In this document: piece by piece, positions 25,513 through 36,474 of the stretch
Numbering within the stretch: the stretch's first letter is position 1
Layout of the letters: the number at the start of each line of letters is the position of its first letter
Notes under the pieces: generated by a model
The model's input: the letters and a program-made list of their open reading frames with translations, nothing else
What the model was told of the DNA's origin: nothing
Database searches by the model: none
Translations under genes and position numbers: made by a program
Origin: JANNRR01 sp043736155
Lineage (GTDB): Bacteria; Pseudomonadota; Alphaproteobacteria; Rhodobacterales; Rhodobacteraceae
DNA: 64,000 bases
Direction of reading: 5' to 3'
Assembly (NCBI GenBank): GCA_043736155.1
Contig: JAYTDA010000172.1
Coordinates: forward strand, 1-64,000

Positions 25513-26159
25513 ATCCCCGCCCCCTCTGTCAGCACCGCCGGGATCAGCCCGCGCAGCGCATTGCCAACCCATAAATTCACTTCACCCAGCGCCGCCTCTG
25601 GCAGCACCGCTTCCCGGCACTGCCCGCTGTCCAGCAATTCCGCCCGCAGAATACCCGGCAACAGGCCACAGCTCAGCGGTGGCGTACAGAGCCCCTGCCC
25701 TGCATCAAAGAACAGAGTGGTGATGGTGCCTTCGCACACCTCGCCACGCTGGTTCAAAAACAGCATTTCGTCGGTGCCAGCCGGCAGGGCACCGCGCACC
25801 CGGTCATAAACCGCGCGTTCGGTGGTCTTGACGCCCAGCCAGGGATTTGAAGCGTTCAGCCGCTCCATCGCAATCCCGACATGCCAGACAGCCGCCGCCT
25901 GCGCCATGGCCGCATCGGTCACGACAACGCGGCCATCCAGCGCCACCGTCACCCTGATCCGCAACGGCCCGGTATCGGGCAGCGCATCCAGCTGCACCAG
26001 CACCTGCATCGGGTCAAACGCGATGCCGAACCGGGCACAGGTCACAGCCATCCGCGCCATGTGCCGGTGAAGCCGGGGAAAGCGGCGGCCATCCCAGCCA
26101 AAGGTTTCAATCACCCGAAAGCTGGCCGGATCGGGCGGGATCAGGTCAGGCAATGCCAT
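25509..26159 (-). CDS. pabC: Class IV aminotransferase, probable aminodeoxychorismate lyase
   Basis: A 216-residue PLP enzyme of fold type IV. Visible: GVKTTERAVYDRVR with the Schiff-base lysine, GEVCEGTITTLFF and CGLLPGILRAELL. It lies 117 nt downstream of a pabB-like gene, so conversion of aminodeoxychorismate to p-aminobenzoate for folate is the likely role. It is shorter than E. coli PabC (269), as is common in this group. The family is certain; the exact substrate is inferred from context. Confidence 0.85.
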   Translation of the reverse strand: MALPDLIPPDPASFRVIETFGWDGRRFPRLHRHMARMAVTCARFGIAFDPMQVLVQLDALPDTGPLRIRVTVALDGRVVVTDAAMAQAAAVWHVGIAMERLNASNPWLGVKTTERAVYDRVRGALPAGTDEMLFLNQRGEVCEGTITTLFFDAGQGLCTPPLSCGLLPGILRAELLDSGQCREAVLPEAALGEVNLWVGNALRGLIPAVLTEGAGI

Positions 26160-26276
26160 GGCAACCGGCTTGATGGCCTGAACCCTTTGACTGCAGCATC
26201 GCAGCCTTCTCCCTCCCCCCAGTGGCGAGGGTCGGGGTGGGGGAACGGCGGCAATCCGGGTCGCGTTTCGTTTCCC
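26160..26276. other. pabB-pabC gap with a GC-rich repeat
   Basis: Contains a 17-nt sequence (26227-26243) identical to 6240-6256, followed by G-run DNA. It might uncouple the two genes or form a structured RNA between them. Confidence 0.5.
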
Positions 26277-27419
26277 CTATCCCAACTTTGCAAACCGGGC
26301 TTTCCACAGCGCCTCCTCATATTCCGCCTCTGCGGTGCTGTCATACACCAGACCACCACCGACATTCATCACCACGTTCCAGCCCGGGTCGGGTCCACCG
26401 TCAAACAGGCTCAGCGTCCGGATTGCCACGTTGAACTGCGCCGCCCCATCCGGGGCAATCCAGCCGATGGCGCCGCAATAGGGCCCGCGCGGTTCCGGCT
26501 CCAGGTCCCGGATCACCTCCATTGCCCGGATTTTCGGCGCTCCGGTGATCGAGCCACAGGGGAACAGCGCGCGAAACAGCGCCTCGACATTCAAGGGGGC
26601 GCTCAATTGCCCGACAATGCGGGAAATCATCTGATGCACGGTGGCATAGGTTTCCACCCGGAACAATTCCGGCACCCTGACAGATCCCACTGCACACAAC
26701 CGGCTGATGTCATTGCGCAAAAGATCGACAATCATCAGGTTTTCCGCCCGGTCCTTGGCGCTGGCAGCCAATGCGGCCTTCAACCCGGCATCGCGCACCG
26801 GGTCCGGGTCGCGCCGCGCCGTGCCTTTCATCGGCCAGGTTTCGATCCGGCCGGATGCTGACAGGCGAAAGAACAACTCGGGTGACCGCGACAGGATCAC
26901 CGGCCCCTGCCCCAGATCGGCAAAGGCACCGTGGCGCACCGGCTGCACCGCCCGCAGCGCGCCATAAAGCCCCAGCGCAGTGCCGCTGGCCCGTGCCCGG
27001 ATCGGCACCGTCAGATTGACCTGATAGCAATCACCGGCGCGGATCAGCTCGGCGACCTGATCAAACGCCTGGCCATAGCGCTCCGCCGTCCAGTCCGGCT
27101 GCAAGGTGCTCAGCCCGGCACCTGCCGCCTCGGCATCGGCCTGCGCCAGCAGCGGGGTGCCATCGACCGGGGCTTCATGCACCTCGAACGCCAGCAGCGG
27201 CACCCGGCGGTTGCCCGGCATCAACGCCGCCAGCTTCGGTTCCAGCGCATAGCCCAGTTCATAGCTGGCATAGCCCGCCAACCAGTGCCCGCTGGCCCGT
27301 GCCGCCGCCATCGCGGCAAAAGCCGGTGCGATCTCCTCCGGTTCCCAGGCGGTGACAAGCGCCTGCCTGCCGGTAAACAGCACCGGTTGCCGCGCCGGGC
27401 CCTGGTCAAACAAGATCAA
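26277..27419 (-). CDS. pabB: Aminodeoxychorismate synthase component I
   Basis: A 380-residue chorismate-binding enzyme that aminates chorismate with ammonia from a PabA partner. Motifs: GDCYQVNLTVPI, RSPELFFRL, WPMKGTARRDPDP, AENLMIVDLLRNDISR and FPCGSITGAPKIRAMEVI, then GPYCGAIGWIAPDGAAQFNVAIRT. Shorter than the ~450-residue E. coli protein because the N-terminal part is reduced. Upstream of the pabC-like gene on the same strand. Confidence 0.92.
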   Translation of the reverse strand: MILFDQGPARQPVLFTGRQALVTAWEPEEIAPAFAAMAAARASGHWLAGYASYELGYALEPKLAALMPGNRRVPLLAFEVHEAPVDGTPLLAQADAEAAGAGLSTLQPDWTAERYGQAFDQVAELIRAGDCYQVNLTVPIRARASGTALGLYGALRAVQPVRHGAFADLGQGPVILSRSPELFFRLSASGRIETWPMKGTARRDPDPVRDAGLKAALAASAKDRAENLMIVDLLRNDISRLCAVGSVRVPELFRVETYATVHQMISRIVGQLSAPLNVEALFRALFPCGSITGAPKIRAMEVIRDLEPEPRGPYCGAIGWIAPDGAAQFNVAIRTLSLFDGGPDPGWNVVMNVGGGLVYDSTAEAEYEEALWKARFAKLG

Positions 27420-27664
27420 CGGCTACCCCCATTCCTGCCCCTGTCCTAGGCCGAACCCTCGTTCTGTGCCAGCCGGTTTCAGCCCGTTTCGCCGCCAATT
27501 GCGACCTGGATGCCCCGCAAGCGGGCCGTGGCCACCCTCCCAAGATGCCCAACTTTCGGCTGTAAATTTCTATTCATTGCTTGCCAGCCTGAAAATCTGT
27601 GGTTTCATGGTTGCAGAGCCAACACTCATAAGGCTCAGTTCAACAAATAGAGGAAGGGACCATC

Positions 27665-29221
27665 ATGGCGGACAAATATACCGACATGGAGCATAAGGAG
27701 GATGTAAAAGTCCTTCATGGCATGGGCTACGCCCAGGAACTATCGCGCTCGATGTCGAAATTCTCCAACTTCGCGATCAGCTTTTCGATCATCTGCATCC
27801 TGTCCGGCGGGATCAACTCGTTTGCCCAGGCAATCTCGTCGGTTGGCGGCGCCGGGGCGGGTATCGGCTGGATCGTCGGCTGCATCCTCTCTGGCATGTT
27901 TGCGCTGGCGATGGCGCAGATCGCTTCGGCTTTCCCGACAGCGGGGGGGCTTTATCACTGGGCGTCGATCCTTGGCGGCCGGTTCTGGGGCTGGCTGACG
28001 GCGTGGCTGAACCTGCTGGGCCTGATCACCGTGCTGGGGGCGATCAACATCGGCACCGCCTATTTCTTTGCCGGAACATTCGGGTCGATGTTCGGCTTTA
28101 CCGGCACCGATATGCAGGTGGTGCTGTTTGTCGCGGTGATCACCGCGGTTCAAGCGCTGTTCAACCACATGGGGATCAAGGTCACAACGATGCTGACCGA
28201 CATCTCCGGTTACATCATCTTTGCCACCACAGCGGTGCTGGTGGTTGCGTGCCTTTACTATGCCCCGGCGATCGACATTTCGCGGCTGTGGACCTTTACC
28301 AACTTCTCGGGTGAAGCCGGCGGCAACGTGTTCCCGCAGTCGGACAATGTCGGTTACCTGTTCCTGCTGTGTCTGCTGTTGCCGGTCTATACCATCACCG
28401 GCTACGACGCTTCGGCCCATACCTCCGAAGAAACCAGGAGTGCCGCGACATCGGTGCCACGCGGCATCGTGACAGCAGTGATCTGGTCGTCACTGGCCGG
28501 CTGGGTCATGGTCATCGCCATCACGCTGGCGATCCCGGATCTGGCAGTGGCAGCTGGGCAAGGCTGGGGTATGTTCTTTGCCACCATGGATGCGATCCTG
28601 CCTGCGGGTCTGAAAACCATCCTGTATCTCGGCATCCTGATTGCGCAACTGCTGTGCGGTCTGGCAACCGTCACTTCCGCCAGCCGGATGCTGTTCGCCT
28701 TTTCCCGCGATGACGGCATGCCGGTCGGCTCCAAGGCGTTGGCGTCGGTATCACCAAAGTACCGCACCCCGGTGAATGCGATCTGGACGGCGACGGTGCT
28801 GTGCATCCTGTATGTGGTGCTGGCAATGACCATCAAGGTGGCGGGCACCTCGATTTATGTGATCGTGGTGAACTCCACCCTGGTGTTCCTGTTCCTGTCG
28901 TTCACGGTGCCGCTGGTGGCGGGCATGTTTGCCTATGGCACCGCCAAATGGCCGAACCCCGGCCCCTGGGCAATGGCGACCGGCACTTACAAACTGGTCA
29001 CGGTGCTGTCGGTTGTTGGCATGGCGGTGATCCTGTTCATCGCGGTGGCACCGCCGAACGGGCGGGTGCTCTGGGTGGTGCTGGGCTTTATCGCGCTGGC
29101 GCTGGTGATGTGGGTTCTGGTGGAAAACCGCCGGTTCCAGGGCCCCCCCACCGGTGACCGGATCGCGGCGCGCAAGGCAGCGATTGCTGCCGCCGAAAAA
29201 GCAGTGGGTGAGGCGGTCTGA
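27665..29221 (+). CDS. APC-superfamily amino acid permease
   Basis: A 518-residue transporter with about 12 hydrophobic helices. The N-terminus HGMGYAQELSRSMSKFSNFAISFSII and the AFPTAGGLYHWASILGG motif of helix 3 match amino acid/choline (GABA-permease-like) permeases of the APC superfamily. The substrate is not determinable here. ATG preceded by GAGGAAGGGACC. A strong terminator follows at once, and 245 nt precede it, so it is monocistronic. Confidence 0.9.
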   Translation: MADKYTDMEHKEDVKVLHGMGYAQELSRSMSKFSNFAISFSIICILSGGINSFAQAISSVGGAGAGIGWIVGCILSGMFALAMAQIASAFPTAGGLYHWASILGGRFWGWLTAWLNLLGLITVLGAINIGTAYFFAGTFGSMFGFTGTDMQVVLFVAVITAVQALFNHMGIKVTTMLTDISGYIIFATTAVLVVACLYYAPAIDISRLWTFTNFSGEAGGNVFPQSDNVGYLFLLCLLLPVYTITGYDASAHTSEETRSAATSVPRGIVTAVIWSSLAGWVMVIAITLAIPDLAVAAGQGWGMFFATMDAILPAGLKTILYLGILIAQLLCGLATVTSASRMLFAFSRDDGMPVGSKALASVSPKYRTPVNAIWTATVLCILYVVLAMTIKVAGTSIYVIVVNSTLVFLFLSFTVPLVAGMFAYGTAKWPNPGPWAMATGTYKLVTVLSVVGMAVILFIAVAPPNGRVLWVVLGFIALALVMWVLVENRRFQGPPTGDRIAARKAAIAAAEKAVGEAV

Positions 29222-29245
29222 GCCTGCCGCACTGGCAAGACATCA

Positions 29246-29273
29246 GGCGGCAGGGTCCACCCTGCCGCCTTTT
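29246..29273 (+). terminator. Rho-independent terminator of the permease gene
   Basis: Perfect 10-bp stem GGCGGCAGGG / CCCTGCCGCC with a TCCA loop, then TTTTG; 24 nt after the stop codon. Confidence 0.9.
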
Positions 29274-29332
29274 GCTTGACCGCCAGCGCAGGCTGGCAGA
29301 CGGTGCACCGGACCCGACAGGAGACCGGCCCG

Positions 29333-29683
29333 ATGACCTACCTGCTGCTCAAAGCCGCCATTTCCGGCATTCTGATCGCGCTGGCATCCGAAGTGGCGCG
29401 GCGCAACGCCGGTATCGGGGCGCTGATCGCCTCGCTGCCCCTCGTCTCAATCCTCGGGATGATCTGGCTGTGGCGCGATACCCATGACCCCTTGCGCCTT
29501 GCCGACCATGCCGCTGCCACCCTGTGGTATGTGGCACCATCGCTGCCGATGTTTGTGCTGATCCCGCTGATGCTGCGGGCCGGTTTTGGCTTTTACCTGA
29601 CACTGGCGGCAGGCTGTGCCCTGACCTTTGTGCTCTATCTGGCGGCGCTGTGGCTGGGACAACGGCTGGGCTGGGCGCTGTAG
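29333..29683 (+). CDS. DUF3147-family membrane protein
   Basis: A 116-residue hydrophobic protein with four predicted helices (MTYLLLKAAISGILIALASE, NAGIGALIASLPLVSILGMI, ATLWYVAPSLPMFVLIPLML, LTLAAGCALTFVLYLAALWL). This matches the DUF3147 pattern. ATG preceded by GGAGACCGGCCCG. Function unknown. Confidence 0.8.
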   Translation: MTYLLLKAAISGILIALASEVARRNAGIGALIASLPLVSILGMIWLWRDTHDPLRLADHAAATLWYVAPSLPMFVLIPLMLRAGFGFYLTLAAGCALTFVLYLAALWLGQRLGWAL

Positions 29684-30082
29684 CTACCAGATGCGGCGCA
29701 GGCCGATCAGCGTATCAAACGCGGTATCCGCCGACACCAGCACCCAGCCATGAACCAGCGCTGTTGCCGCAATCAGCCGGTCAAACGGATCACGGTGCGG
29801 CCACGCCAAAGTACCGGCCAGGTGGGCGATTTCGGGGGTGATGTCGCACAGTCGGGCGAATTGCCACTCTGATGCTCCGATCAGCCCCGGAACCCGGGAC
29901 TCCATTTCCGGCCATTTGCCAAGGCGGACCTTCTGGGCAATCTCGAACACCGAAACGACCGACACTCTGACAACCGCAGCCTGATCGATTGCTTGCGCCG
30001 CCTTCGGGGTGACGCGCTCCTTGGCATCCATCGACCAGGCCCAGCTATGGGTGTCCAACAGGACCTCAATGGCTATTCCCAA
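29684..30082 (-). CDS. PIN-domain toxin (VapC-like)
   Basis: A ~132-residue PIN-domain RNase. The acidic residues of the active site are visible in LLDTHSWAW, SVFEIAQK and DPFDRLIAATA with SADTAFD; the HRDPFDRLIAA motif is diagnostic for this PIN subgroup. It overlaps the antitoxin end; the first available start is a TTG 7 nt before the antitoxin stop, as no ATG or GTG lies upstream of LLDTH. Acts as the toxin of the pair; its RNA target is unknown. Confidence 0.88.
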   Translation of the reverse strand: MGIAIEVLLDTHSWAWSMDAKERVTPKAAQAIDQAAVVRVSVVSVFEIAQKVRLGKWPEMESRVPGLIGASEWQFARLCDITPEIAHLAGTLAWPHRDPFDRLIAATALVHGWVLVSADTAFDTLIGLRRIW

Positions 30083-30297
30083 AGTTTCAGCTCTTCTTCA
30101 CTCATCGGCTCCAGGAAATCGGGCATCGGGATCCCTTGAAAGCCCGGCACCCCGAACCTGAACTTCTTTTTCGGCTCGATCGGCACCAGCTTGACCACCG
30201 GCTTGTCGCCACGGGCGATAATGACCTCTTCCCCCCGTTCCGCTGCTTCGATCAGCTTGGACAGGTTGGTCTTGGCGGCATGAACGTTGACTTGCAT
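30073..30297 (-). CDS. Phd/YefM-family antitoxin
   Basis: A 74-residue antitoxin: N-terminal DNA-binding and dimerisation part (MQVNVHAAKTNLSKLIEAAE, RGEEVIIARGDKPVVKLVP) and a short acidic C-terminus that would cover the PIN active site. First of the two genes, as usual, so it can autoregulate the operon. Confidence 0.9.
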   Translation of the reverse strand: MQVNVHAAKTNLSKLIEAAERGEEVIIARGDKPVVKLVPIEPKKKFRFGVPGFQGIPMPDFLEPMSEEELKLWE

Positions 30298-30437
30298 GAT
30301 GCGCCTCATTCCTCTTGATTAGCTAACTTAGCCATCCACCACCGCTCCGTCAAGTCCAGCCGCGTCGATTCCGCCCTTGCGCCCCCGCCCGGCCTAGCTA
30401 TAACCCCCGAAGTTTTGCGCGCGCTCAGGGGGCCCCG

Positions 30438-33869
<3,432 letters not shown>

Positions 33870-33879
33870 GGTGCGCCCG

Positions 33880-33904
33880 AAAAACGCTCCTGTGGAGCGT
33901 TTTT
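33880..33904. terminator. Bidirectional terminator between carB and the DUF3892 gene
   Basis: AAAAACGCTCC - TGT - GGAGCGTTTTT: a perfect 11-bp stem with A and T runs, able to stop transcription from carB and from the converging P63C/DUF3892 unit. Confidence 0.9.
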
Positions 33905-33953
33905 AGCGCCGAACGCCCGCGCACGCTTGCGCGGGCCGGGTGGCTGGGGTGCT

Positions 33954-34166
33954 TTATTTGTGCGGGTTAACGTTGTCTTTTTTTGACTTATCAGGGTTAT
34001 CTCTCGCATATTCTCGGTCATTGATCTTTACGACATGGGCATCTGGATGCTCACCGCGCTTTATTTCAGCAACTACATTCCGGCGGGGCACGTCTTTTCG
34101 CCCTCCAATATCATAATGTTCATTTCGCCCGCCGGGTCCATCATTCTTTCCATTTATTTTTGTCAT
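33954..34166 (-). CDS. DUF3892-like small protein
   Basis: A 70-residue basic protein, MTKINGKNDGPGGRNEHYDI, then DVPRRNVVAEIKRGEHPDAH and HVVKINDREYARDNPDKSKK. The pattern GKNDGPGG..Y.I..R..VPR..V..EVK.G.HP..H..K.NG..Y.R.NP is that of DUF3892, of unknown function. It follows the P63C gene by 11 nt on the same strand and shares its lower GC content, so both look acquired together. Confidence 0.72.
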   Translation of the reverse strand: MTKINGKNDGPGGRNEHYDIGGRKDVPRRNVVAEIKRGEHPDAHVVKINDREYARDNPDKSKKDNVNPHK

Positions 34167-34177
34167 AGTGTACCCCT

Positions 34178-35203
34178 TTACGAGTTTGAGGCCCCCAGTG
34201 TTTCGAAAAAGTCCAATTGATCAGAATCCTTCTTCGGAATCGCTTCCGGGAAAGCAGAGTAAAAAAGTCGATCAAACTGCGTCTTGTCTCTTGATGCCTG
34301 CCCTATCCCGACGACCTGCCAAAGGTGCTGTCGAAATGCAGGCATCCCAACCTGCTCCGTCAAGAATTGGAAGAACTTAAATTTGCGTCCTCCTCCCACA
34401 TACACAACTGGGTTCTGTTGGTCCAACTGCTCCAAAATGGCACCATTGCTATGAGCCAATGGGTAATAGACATACTTTCTAATGAATTTTCCAAAAAACT
34501 GTGGATGCCTTGTTGAGTCTGGTTTTTGACGTTTTAGTCCGTAAAACTTGTATATCATCTCGAAGAATTTGTCGGGAAATTCTTGCTCCCATTGCCTAAA
34601 CTCCCTTCGGACAAAATCATCGAAAAGCTTCCTGTATTCACTCTTTGTTCGATCTTGATATCCGGTTGCTTCGTCTACTAGAGCGATAATTCCGACTTTG
34701 GCAGCAGCACGGACAATTACCTCCGCTTGCATGGAGAGAAACATCTGCGACGGGCTAAGTGTTGCACGATTTCGCGCCTCGATTAGTGCGTCACAGACCT
34801 CAATAAGGGTTTCTGCCTCGTAACCATGAGCGGTAGTGCCTCCGAGGGTCAGAAATACGATCGGGTTGTCGATTCTTTTCTGCAGTTCATCTGTGAGGAC
34901 TGACTTGATGCCTGGGCGAGACATTGTTCGCAAAAAGGCATTGCCTCCAGACGATTTCAGTTGGAGCGCCTTTGCCATGGCCTTCTTGTTAATCAACCGC
35001 CGCCGATCTTTCAAAACGTAGACTTCGAGCTCCACATCGCCGATCATAAGCTTTCCGTCGGTTTCGGATTCTGGAGTGGATGAGGCCATCCGAGCCTTTT
35101 CCCACCGAGCGGTTGCGGCATGTGACGCAATCGACTTTCGATCTGTCGCAGAGAGGTTCTTGGCGCGAGCCTGTCCGCCCTTACTTTGAATCGTTTCTTC
35201 CAT
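34178..35203 (-). CDS. P63C-domain protein
   Basis: A 341-residue protein of unknown function. The N-terminus (SKGGQARAKNLSATDRKSIA, SHAATARW) is the GGxARAxxL basic motif often seen in front of such proteins. Residues ~150-250 match the P63C domain: ALVDEATGYQDRTKSEYRKL, FDDFVRREFRQWEQEFPDKF, and the later LAHSNGAILEQLDQQNPVVY. GC content and codon use are much lower than the neighbours (many AAA, TTT, ATT), a sign of transfer. First gene of a two-gene unit with the DUF3892 gene, between carB and accessory antitoxin-like genes. P63C proteins are known from phages and genomic islands; activity is not established to my knowledge. Confidence 0.8.
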   Translation of the reverse strand: MEETIQSKGGQARAKNLSATDRKSIASHAATARWEKARMASSTPESETDGKLMIGDVELEVYVLKDRRRLINKKAMAKALQLKSSGGNAFLRTMSRPGIKSVLTDELQKRIDNPIVFLTLGGTTAHGYEAETLIEVCDALIEARNRATLSPSQMFLSMQAEVIVRAAAKVGIIALVDEATGYQDRTKSEYRKLFDDFVRREFRQWEQEFPDKFFEMIYKFYGLKRQKPDSTRHPQFFGKFIRKYVYYPLAHSNGAILEQLDQQNPVVYVGGGRKFKFFQFLTEQVGMPAFRQHLWQVVGIGQASRDKTQFDRLFYSAFPEAIPKKDSDQLDFFETLGASNS

Positions 35204-35215
35204 GCTTCGCCCCTA

Positions 35216-35287
35216 TGCTTGCTGCAGCATGTTGTAACTCTTGCTTGCTGTGTCAGCAAGCATTTTTTTTGCTCCGTTCAGCAAGCA
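35216..35287 (-). promoter_or_regulatory. Cluster of four 9-bp operator-like motifs upstream of the P63C gene
   Basis: TGCTTGCTG occurs at 35216-35224 and 35242-35250, and its reverse complement CAGCAAGCA at 35254-35262 and 35279-35287. The central two form an inverted repeat with a 3-nt gap, followed by eight T. It lies 13-84 nt upstream of the P63C start codon. Confidence 0.65.
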
Positions 35288-35400
35288 TTTGGGCGCGACG
35301 GTCTGGTTGATTAATGTTTCGCAAGCCCCGCCCTACCTCTCCCCCTCGATCTCCCGCCCGGTATCCCCCCACTCCGGCCTCGGCCCCTCACGCAGCAAGC

Positions 35401-35456
35401 GTAGGGTGGGTGCCAACCCACCACTTCCGCCCATGGTGGGTTGGCACTCACCCTAC
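35401..35456. repeat. REPIN-like doublet (class 2)
   Basis: Arms 35401-35423 and 35434-35456 are inverted copies with one mismatch in 23. Each begins with GTAG and contains its own palindrome (GGTGGGT..ACCCACC). It overlaps the last codons of the ribbon-helix-helix gene. Confidence 0.7.
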
Positions 35457-35665
35457 TCTGCCGCCTCCGGCCTGCTCTCCAGAAACACAATCGCCCGGTC
35501 CTTGTCGCCACCCTTCCCACGCTCGGCAAAGAACGCCGCCGCCCCCACCTTCTCCGCCAACACCCGCTCCACAAACCGGTTTAGCGACACCCCGTCCCGC
35601 GCAGCACACTCCACAGCCGCCCGTTTCACCCATTCCGGCACTCTCAACGTCACACGGCTTTTCAC
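35453..35665 (-). CDS. Ribbon-helix-helix-type small protein
   Basis: A 70-residue protein, starting at a GTG preceded by GAGGACATC: VKSRVTLRVPEWVKRAAVEC, then ARDGVSLNRFVERVLAEKVG. This is the strand-helix-helix pattern of Arc/MetJ-like or HicB-type antitoxins (RVTLRVPE as the DNA-contacting strand, GVSLNRFV as the turn). No toxin gene is adjacent. It is wedged between two REPIN-like palindromes, the stop codon lying inside one of them. Function inferred only from fold. Confidence 0.7.
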   Translation of the reverse strand: MKSRVTLRVPEWVKRAAVECAARDGVSLNRFVERVLAEKVGAAAFFAERGKGGDKDRAIVFLESRPEAAE

Positions 35666-35674
35666 GATGTCCTC

Positions 35675-35728
35675 GTAGGTCGGGGTACACCCCGCCACAA
35701 TACCACGGCGGGGTGAACCCCGCCCTAC
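35675..35728. repeat. REPIN-like doublet (class 3)
   Basis: Arms 35675-35696 and 35707-35728 are inverted copies with two mismatches in 22, each starting GTAG and holding a CGGGGT..ACCCCG palindrome. It lies immediately upstream of the ribbon-helix-helix gene and downstream of the BrnA-like gene. Confidence 0.7.
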
Positions 35729-35733
35729 AAATC

Positions 35734-36093
35734 CTACCTCCCCCCCTCAATCTCCCGCGTCGTATCGCCCCATTCCGGCCTCGGCCCGTCCTGCAGCACC
35801 TTCGGCGTGTCCGGCCCGTCGACGATCCCCGCCAACCGCCCATGCATGAAGGCGCGCAAGACATCGTTCATCCGCTCCTGATAGCCCCGCCCCATCGACT
35901 TGAAGAACCGCAGCACGTCCTCCTCGACCATGGTCGTCACCCGCACTTTGGCTTTGCGGCCACGCTCCTTGGCGATTTCGTGCCACTGGGCGGGGATGCG
36001 TTGCTGGCGCAGCACCTCGTCGTGCATGTCCCATTCCAGCCGCCGCATCGCGTCCATCAGATAGTGGAAATTCACCCGTTCAACCTTGGTCAT
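35734..36093 (-). CDS. BrnA-like antitoxin-family protein
   Basis: A 119-residue protein. Residues ~50-95 (VRVTTMVEEDVLRFFKSMGR, GYQERMNDVLRAFMHGRLAG) are the ribbon-helix-helix region of BrnA-type antitoxins (pattern VTxRxDxDVLxxFKxxGxGYQxRxNxVLRxYM). The N-terminal half (NFHYLMDAMRRLEWDMHDEV) is extra. No BrnT toxin is next to it. The promoter side carries four 11-bp iterons, as expected for an autoregulated antitoxin. Confidence 0.78.
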   Translation of the reverse strand: MTKVERVNFHYLMDAMRRLEWDMHDEVLRQQRIPAQWHEIAKERGRKAKVRVTTMVEEDVLRFFKSMGRGYQERMNDVLRAFMHGRLAGIVDGPDTPKVLQDGPRPEWGDTTREIEGGR

Positions 36094-36474
36094 CCGCTGC
36101 CTCCGGTTCCGCCACCGGCCCAAGCCTGCCGAAAACAAGCTAAAATTGTCTGACACCAGCGTCTGCATGCAACCTGCATCAAAGCTGCATGAAAGCTGCA
36201 TTTGCACGAACCGCTTGACTTCCCCCCGCAAATCCCCCATCTCCCCCCGATCAACACCGCGCTGCCGCGTGAGCAGCTTTCCCGCAAGGCGGGGAAACCG
36301 GTGCGATGAACGGTGCCTTGCGCACCATTTGGTTCCCATTTCACGCAGGGGTCCGGCGGCCTTTGGGCGTCTGGCATTCGGCTTGGCGCTGGCTTCGGCC
36401 GCACCCTATTGCCCGCGCGTCCCCGTTCGGGGCGCAAACCATATGGCTTTCCCAAGCCGTTGAAAGATATAGAT
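36094..36474. other. Intergenic region between the BrnA-like and helicase genes
   Basis: No credible gene. Besides the iterons at 36163-36206 it has a TTTCCCGC-AAGG-CGGGGAAA hairpin near 36277-36297. The last ~170 nt are GC-rich leader DNA upstream of the DEAD-box helicase, which in many bacteria has a long regulated leader; nothing specific is recognisable. Confidence 0.55.
36163..36206 (-). promoter_or_regulatory. Four tandem 11-bp iterons upstream of the BrnA-like gene
   Basis: CTGCATGCAAC, CTGCATCAAAG, CTGCATGAAAG and CTGCATTTGCA follow each other without gaps. The 11-bp phase puts every CTGCAT on the same DNA face, as for an array of repressor dimers. About 70-113 nt from the start codon. 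Confidence 0.75.
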
